A stretch of 37,076 nucleotides of DNA from a bacterium. Lineage in GTDB: Bacteria; Verrucomicrobiota; Kiritimatiellia; RFP12; UBA1067. The stretch covers positions 1-37,076 of the forward strand of contig JANYBJ010000228.1 in assembly GCA_025360845.1 (NCBI GenBank), in the 5' to 3' direction. The notes beneath the pieces are model-generated. The model searched no databases and was not told the DNA's origin. It saw nothing but the letters and a program-made list of their open reading frames with translations. Numbering within the stretch: position 1 is the stretch's first letter; each line of letters starts with the position of its first letter. The translations under genes and the position numbers were made by a program. Below, one piece after another: positions 34,301 to 37,076 of this stretch.

Positions 34301-34666
34301 GGGATAAAAGGAAACCGCGCCGGGGAAGAGGAAGGCGATGCGCCCGCGGGGGCAGAGGCGGTCACGGAAGAAGTAGGTGCCACTCTTGTCGCGGATGCGC
34401 CCGGCGTTATCGACGAGCTTCTTGTGGGCGAGCGTGAGGCGGTCGCGCAGGTCGGGAACGGAGGCGGCGACGACCGCGATGACCGAGGGCATGCGGCGTG
34501 CGGAAAGCGCGCAGGTGTACGCGACGTCCTGCAGCAGCACCTCCGGCGCGTGTTCGAGAAAATGGATGACGCGCTTGACCTCGTCGGCGAGCGCGGTGTC
34601 GTTCGCCGCGCCGATCAGGCACAGCTCGCTGTCGAACGGATCGTACAAGTGGAGGTCGCTGTTCAT
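31358..34666 (-). CDS. AT-DH-phosphopantetheinyl transferase fusion, AT and DH degenerate
   Basis: 1102 residues of PUFA-synthase-like type. Residues 1-100 are the KS-AT linker. The acyltransferase (about 110-430) keeps the nucleophile Ser211 (G-F-S-G-G), but the catalytic His of A-F-H-S is Asn323 (P-F-N-T-P). The dehydratase double hot-dog (about 530-850) has R-D-Y where the family has R-D-H (Tyr559); the second-fold Asp745 (P-M-L-M-D-G) remains. A C-terminal Sfp/AcpS-type PPTase (about 900-1090) is intact: G-I-D-I-E (Asp985, Glu987) and W-C-A-K-E-A (Glu1028). It overlaps the KS-like gene by four bases. No ACP or KR domain. The PPTase may activate carrier proteins encoded elsewhere; a scaffold role for the rest is inferred. 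Confidence 0.88.
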   Translation of the reverse strand: MNSDLHLYDPFDSELCLIGAANDTALADEVKRVIHFLEHAPEVLLQDVAYTCALSARRMPSVIAVVAASVPDLRDRLTLAHKKLVDNAGRIRDKSGTYFFRDRLCPRGRIAFLFPGAVSFYPDMLRDLCLVFGECRGAFDELEEALQTEETQHFSPCDYVFPPAACYRNDSDAFTANAFSESFIAVHAANTALFRLFERMGVNPDGLVGFSGGDFAALDVAGVYGNLTRNKRILFMREGYQMLNRLVEREDLPACIMLSVIDASRDLTDALIAKYPGRMALSFFHSPRQQSVALSPEIVKEVMAAFHKAGAKTMSVPMDRPFNTPWCSKALPSIKQFLSHWVRHVPKIPVYSCATAARLPSQPRNILHITADQWSSPILFEATIRQMYEDGFRVFIELGARGNMTNAIDETLKTQSHQAVAVNRIHRSGLVQLHHALGMLAAQGVQLDLSMLHSHRRQRVLDLDKPMSVSVRPENTLRLSAQLPALTLFAPSGEFLSATRSAQEQTKKALPVISDKRRIDFGADFPLLASADILEEHPGVLLEIAKVVTLEDYPFLRDYALGTSQLSYANPDLKGLTILSLITGLEMMCEAARKLVPRRRVAQVDNLRSQRWVGFERGAVRVIIRADRTSWPDSQYAAVKVQFRDDSPNSAYTRPIIEATILLTTTGTVNHPIQPPPLTNPRPVNWSGHDIYPDRLFQGTSLRIMRHVDLWSEEGIDFEIEVPSRADAVRYTRIPLFSIWPMLMDGVVSSFSLWRSHEKFAGAISIPFRARRIIFYASSFTEGMRLRGYLRLTSVTPRSHSVDIQISDGNGNLLIHLKGWEELCERVPPEYHQFILHPSEKFLTQELPLALLGNPTSPVAASVVTDVPFKIFENNQEIWLKTLAYVLLAPAERDEWLEMQGATSRRVEWLFGRAAAKESVRRFLQKYHQARWTAADIPIWADDSGKPHPLGPWREHTAANIDLSIAHTSKLIVAAVAVNARIGIDIEAIGRDLTEDFTKGVFTHEELEQAAKTGEAPTAMLRFWCAKEAISKALGTGIRYSPKDLHIISVDPVSGEVQIELLGQWLEAFKHLKGRRNVIYTSLFAGHVFASCMLPASLFEGD

Positions 34667-36081
34667 GTCTCCTCCGGGTACTCTTCGAGGATGGCGGCCG
34701 CGCAGGTGCCGGTGAAATCGATGGCCGAAACGCAGGCGCGCCGCGGGTTCTTTTTGGCGCCGCGTATCCAGGGACGGGCATCGGTCAGCAGATAGATGGG
34801 GGATTTGGCCGACATGATCTTCAGATGAGGCTTTTCAACGGGCGCGTTCGGTGCGAGCACACGGTGGCTAATGGCGAGTGCGGCTTTGAGTATGCCGGCC
34901 GCGCCGGCGGCCCAGAGCGCATGTCCGATGTTCCCTTTGACCGAGCCGACGCCGACGAGCGGGTGGCCGGGCTTGCGCTCCCCGTAGATCTCTTGGATGA
35001 CTTGCAGCTCGGTTTGGTCGGCGTGCGGCACGCCGGAACCGTGCGCTTCAATCAACTGGATCGAGTCCGGTGAAACTTCGGCGGCGTGCATCGCGCGGCT
35101 GATGGCACGCGTCAAACGCTCGGGCGTCGGTATCCGCTGGTGCTGGTCGATCGAGGCCGCCGCGATGCCGGTGCTGCGGACGATGGCGTAGATGCGGTCG
35201 CCCTGCCGCAGCGCGTCCTTGAGCCGTTTGAGCACGAACATCGCGCCGCCTTCGCCGGGAAGCGTGCCGTCCGCCTCGCGGCTGAAAGGCTGAAGGGTTT
35301 TTGCGCGCGAGAAGGTGATCGCGCCGGCGAGCCCTTGCAGCACGGCGCGGTTGAGCGGAGGCTGGATCGCGCCGGCGAGCGCGATGTCCGAGCGCCGCGA
35401 GAGCAGGTCGTCCATCGCGCCTTGCATGGCTTGATGCGCGGAAACGCCGCCCGCATCGATGACGAAGGCGGGTCCGGCAAAGCCGAGCAGGTGGGCGGTC
35501 CACGAGGCGACGGCGCAGCCCAGCGCCGAGATGAACGCGTAGGGATTCGGTTCCGGCAGGGAGGTGACGAGCTGCGCGCGGACCTCCTCGATCTGCTCAG
35601 AGCCCGCGCCGGGGAAGAATTTCTGGATGATGTCGATCGTCTGGTCGATGAAAAAGGTGTGCTGCAGCCAGTTGACCGAGGCAGGATTGAAAGGAGGCGC
35701 ATAGCCGAGGCGCAGCGAGACGCGGTCGGTCGGCAGGCTGTTGATCGAGCTGCCGCTGTCGCGCAACGCGTCAATGGCGAGCTGGACGGCAAAGAACACA
35801 TCCTGATTCTCGCCGGCGTTCAGCTTTCTGGGAAAATATTGATCGGCAGGGTTACAGGCGTAGAGATCGTTGAGCAGGCCGCCGTGCGTGGGGCTGGGGC
35901 GGTCGAAGAGATTTTTTCGCGGGGTGGCGCTGTCGCCTTGAACGGTGCCGTTGAGGGGGGTGAAAAGCGTCTTACGCTGCATGACGTTCCGCCAGAAAGC
36001 CGTCAGGTTCGGCGATTCCGCAAAACGGCACGACATGCCCGTGATAACAATGTCTTCGCGTGATGTGCGGGAGAGTGACAT
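34663..36081 (-). CDS. ketosynthase-like protein lacking the catalytic Cys
   Basis: 472 residues with a full type I/PUFA-synthase ketosynthase fold: I-V-I-T-G-M-S-C-R-F at the start, the F-x-D-Q-T-I-D-I-I insertion typical of PUFA/enediyne-like KS, E-A-H-G-S-G (His347) and K-G-N-I-G-H (His387). The nucleophile motif D-A-A-C-x-S-S reads D-A-G-G-V-S-A, so the Cys is Gly212 (codon 35448-35446), and the late G-F-G-G-x-N-x-H motif is altered to D-F-T-G-T-C-A-A. It resembles the Cys-less KS/chain-length-factor or the KS-like part of PfaB. It starts 20 bases after panB and overlaps the AT fusion gene, so both are one transcript. Condensing activity is unlikely. Confidence 0.9.
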   Translation of the reverse strand: MSLSRTSREDIVITGMSCRFAESPNLTAFWRNVMQRKTLFTPLNGTVQGDSATPRKNLFDRPSPTHGGLLNDLYACNPADQYFPRKLNAGENQDVFFAVQLAIDALRDSGSSINSLPTDRVSLRLGYAPPFNPASVNWLQHTFFIDQTIDIIQKFFPGAGSEQIEEVRAQLVTSLPEPNPYAFISALGCAVASWTAHLLGFAGPAFVIDAGGVSAHQAMQGAMDDLLSRRSDIALAGAIQPPLNRAVLQGLAGAITFSRAKTLQPFSREADGTLPGEGGAMFVLKRLKDALRQGDRIYAIVRSTGIAAASIDQHQRIPTPERLTRAISRAMHAAEVSPDSIQLIEAHGSGVPHADQTELQVIQEIYGERKPGHPLVGVGSVKGNIGHALWAAGAAGILKAALAISHRVLAPNAPVEKPHLKIMSAKSPIYLLTDARPWIRGAKKNPRRACVSAIDFTGTCAAAILEEYPEET

Positions 36082-36101
36082 GCGTTCGGTTCTGCTGGAG
36101 G

Positions 36102-36917
36102 TTACTGCGCGGGGGCCTCTGTCGGATAACAGTTTTCGGGTCCGGGGAAGTTGCCGACCCTGACCTCTGAGGCGTACGCACGGAACGCGTCGCGAACGGT
36201 TTCGGCCAGTGCGGCGTAGGGCTTCACGAACTTGGGCGGCGTGCTCTCGGAAAGCCCCAGCAGGTCGTGCATGACGAGAACCTGGCCGTCGCAGACCGGC
36301 CCCGCGCCGATGCCGATGACCGGCACGGGCGAGGCGGCGGTCACGGCCGCGGCGACGTCAGGCGGCACGCACTCGAGCACGATCGCAAACACGCCCGCCT
36401 CCGCCAGCGCAAGGGCATCCGCAACGAGCTGCTCGCCTGCCTCACGCGTGCGGCCTTGCACTTTGTAACCGCCGAGCACGTTGACGGACTGAGGGGTCAG
36501 ACCGATGTGGCCCAAAACCGGTATGCCGTTCTGCGTGAGCGTCTCGACAAGCTCGTAACGGAAAGCGCCCCCCTCGATCTTGACCGCGTCCGCTCCAGCT
36601 TCTTGGAGAAACCGGCCCGCATTACGGACGGCCTCGGCGATGGATATCTGATAGGAGAGGAAGGGCATGTCGGCCACCACCAGCGCGTCGGTGGTGCCGC
36701 GGGCCACGGCGGAGGTGTGGTGCAGCATCTCCTCCATGGTGACAGGCAGCGTCGAAGCGTACCCCAGAACGGTCATCCCCAGCGAATCGCCGACCAGCAG
36801 CAAAGGTATGCCGGCCGCGTCGGCCAACCGGGCGAACGCAAAATCGTAAACCGTCACACACGGAATTTTCGAAACCCCTTTGGAGGCCTTGATCTTGGCC
36901 GCATTCCACAATTTCAT
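36102..36917 (-). CDS. panB: 3-methyl-2-oxobutanoate hydroxymethyltransferase
   Basis: 271 residues. PanB transfers a hydroxymethyl group from methylene-THF to ketoisovalerate, giving ketopantoate, the first committed step to pantothenate and CoA. The family signatures are present: V-T-V-Y-D-F-A-F-A-R-L, V-G-D-S-L-G-M (metal-binding Asp), T-L-P-V-T-M-E-E-M, V-K-I-E-G-G, G-H-I-G-L-T-P-Q, and V-I-G-I-G-A-G with D-G-Q-V-L-V-M-H-D-L-L-G. Length is normal. It heads the operon with the KS-like and AT-DH-PPTase genes; CoA is the donor for PPTase, which gives a metabolic link. The -10 lies seven bases from the ATG. Confidence 0.97.
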   Translation of the reverse strand: MKLWNAAKIKASKGVSKIPCVTVYDFAFARLADAAGIPLLLVGDSLGMTVLGYASTLPVTMEEMLHHTSAVARGTTDALVVADMPFLSYQISIAEAVRNAGRFLQEAGADAVKIEGGAFRYELVETLTQNGIPVLGHIGLTPQSVNVLGGYKVQGRTREAGEQLVADALALAEAGVFAIVLECVPPDVAAAVTAASPVPVIGIGAGPVCDGQVLVMHDLLGLSESTPPKFVKPYAALAETVRDAFRAYASEVRVGNFPGPENCYPTEAPAQ

Positions 36918-36952
36918 ATTCGGTATTTTATCACAAACCGCGCTGTGGGCAA
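36918..36952 (-). promoter_or_regulatory. leaderless-type promoter of panB
   Basis: On the minus strand, TTGCCC (36952-36947) is 16 bases from TAAAAT (36930-36925), within an extended GATAAAAT. Seven bases then lead to the ATG at 36917. No Shine-Dalgarno site precedes the ATG. Length and N-terminus of PanB fit this start. Confidence 0.55.
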
Positions 36953-37076
36953 CCTGCGAAAGAATGAATATTCAGGTGACGGCTGATTGCGCGGCATGCC
37001 GTTGCCGGTGACTTTTCCGGTAATATTTTCACGATTTGGCCTTGCCATTCTTGGGGAGAATCGTATAAAGTACCAC
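36953..37076. other. region upstream of the panB promoter
   Basis: No gene, hairpin or repeat that I can support is seen in these last 124 bases. The sequence is cut by the window edge, so an upstream gene may start just outside. Confidence 0.5.

Noticed and set aside
31406-35000. Several long plus-strand frames across the PKS-like genes
   Set aside because: Shadows; domain content is on the minus strand and these frames have no recognisable motifs.
34663-36081. Interpreting the KS-like gene as a decayed pseudogene
   Set aside because: The frame is complete, the two catalytic His are kept, and the gene is coupled to both neighbours, so selection on the protein is more likely than decay.

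Overview
This is a 37 kb stretch of GC-rich chromosome from a Gram-negative-type bacterium with an outer membrane. Evidence for the envelope type is the lipoprotein signal peptide, the ExbB/ExbD-like and TonB-like genes, the LolD-type ATPase and a MliC-like lysozyme-inhibitor lipoprotein. The giant autotransporter-associated beta-strand-repeat protein with PA14 domains, a secreted DUF5060-type glycosidase, a DUF2157/GDYXXLXY pair and a tiny Lys-rich basic protein suggest the PVC superphylum (Kiritimatiellota/Verrucomicrobiota). That placement is an inference from family content. No rRNA, tRNA, CRISPR array or phage gene was seen.

Layout. 1-358: non-coding, with GC-rich competing hairpins and a 129 bp MITE-like insertion carrying 17 bp inverted ends and a 13 bp target duplication. 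359-8172 (+): a tight operon of TPR protein, ExbB-like, ExbD-like, TonB-position protein, beta-propeller, LolD-like ATPase, pyrE and an unknown protein. 8153-10331: a VTT/DedA membrane protein (-), a SAM methyltransferase (+) and the MliC-like lipoprotein (-). 10443-18029 (+): a PocR-AraC regulator and a full hypF-C-D-E-A-B hydrogenase-maturation set, with a hicBA toxin-antitoxin pair between hypE and hypA. No hydrogenase structural gene is in the window. 18045-21539 (-): a secreted unknown, a secreted glycosidase and a 33-residue basic protein. 21794-27508 (+): a 1904-residue surface-type repeat protein. 27783-31311 (+): DUF2157, GDYXXLXY and a secreted PQQ-type propeller, translationally coupled. 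31358-36917 (-): panB, a ketosynthase-like gene and an AT-DH-phosphopantetheinyl-transferase fusion.

Most interesting. First, the panB-linked polyketide/PUFA-synthase-like pair has open, full-length frames, yet catalytic residues are replaced in KS (Cys to Gly), AT (His to Asn) and DH (His to Tyr). Only the C-terminal phosphopantetheinyl transferase keeps its motifs. It looks like a catalytically silent megasynthase scaffold fused to an active-looking PPTase and co-transcribed with a gene for making pantothenate. Second, in the first operon both membrane acidic residues usual for ExbB/ExbD proton motors are replaced by their amides (Glu to Gln, Asp to Asn), and the TonB-position protein lacks the TonB membrane histidine. 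Third, four genes have promoter-like -10 boxes only 6-7 nt from the ATG and no convincing Shine-Dalgarno site, which suggests that leaderless transcripts are common here.

All family names come from reading motifs by eye; no database search was run.
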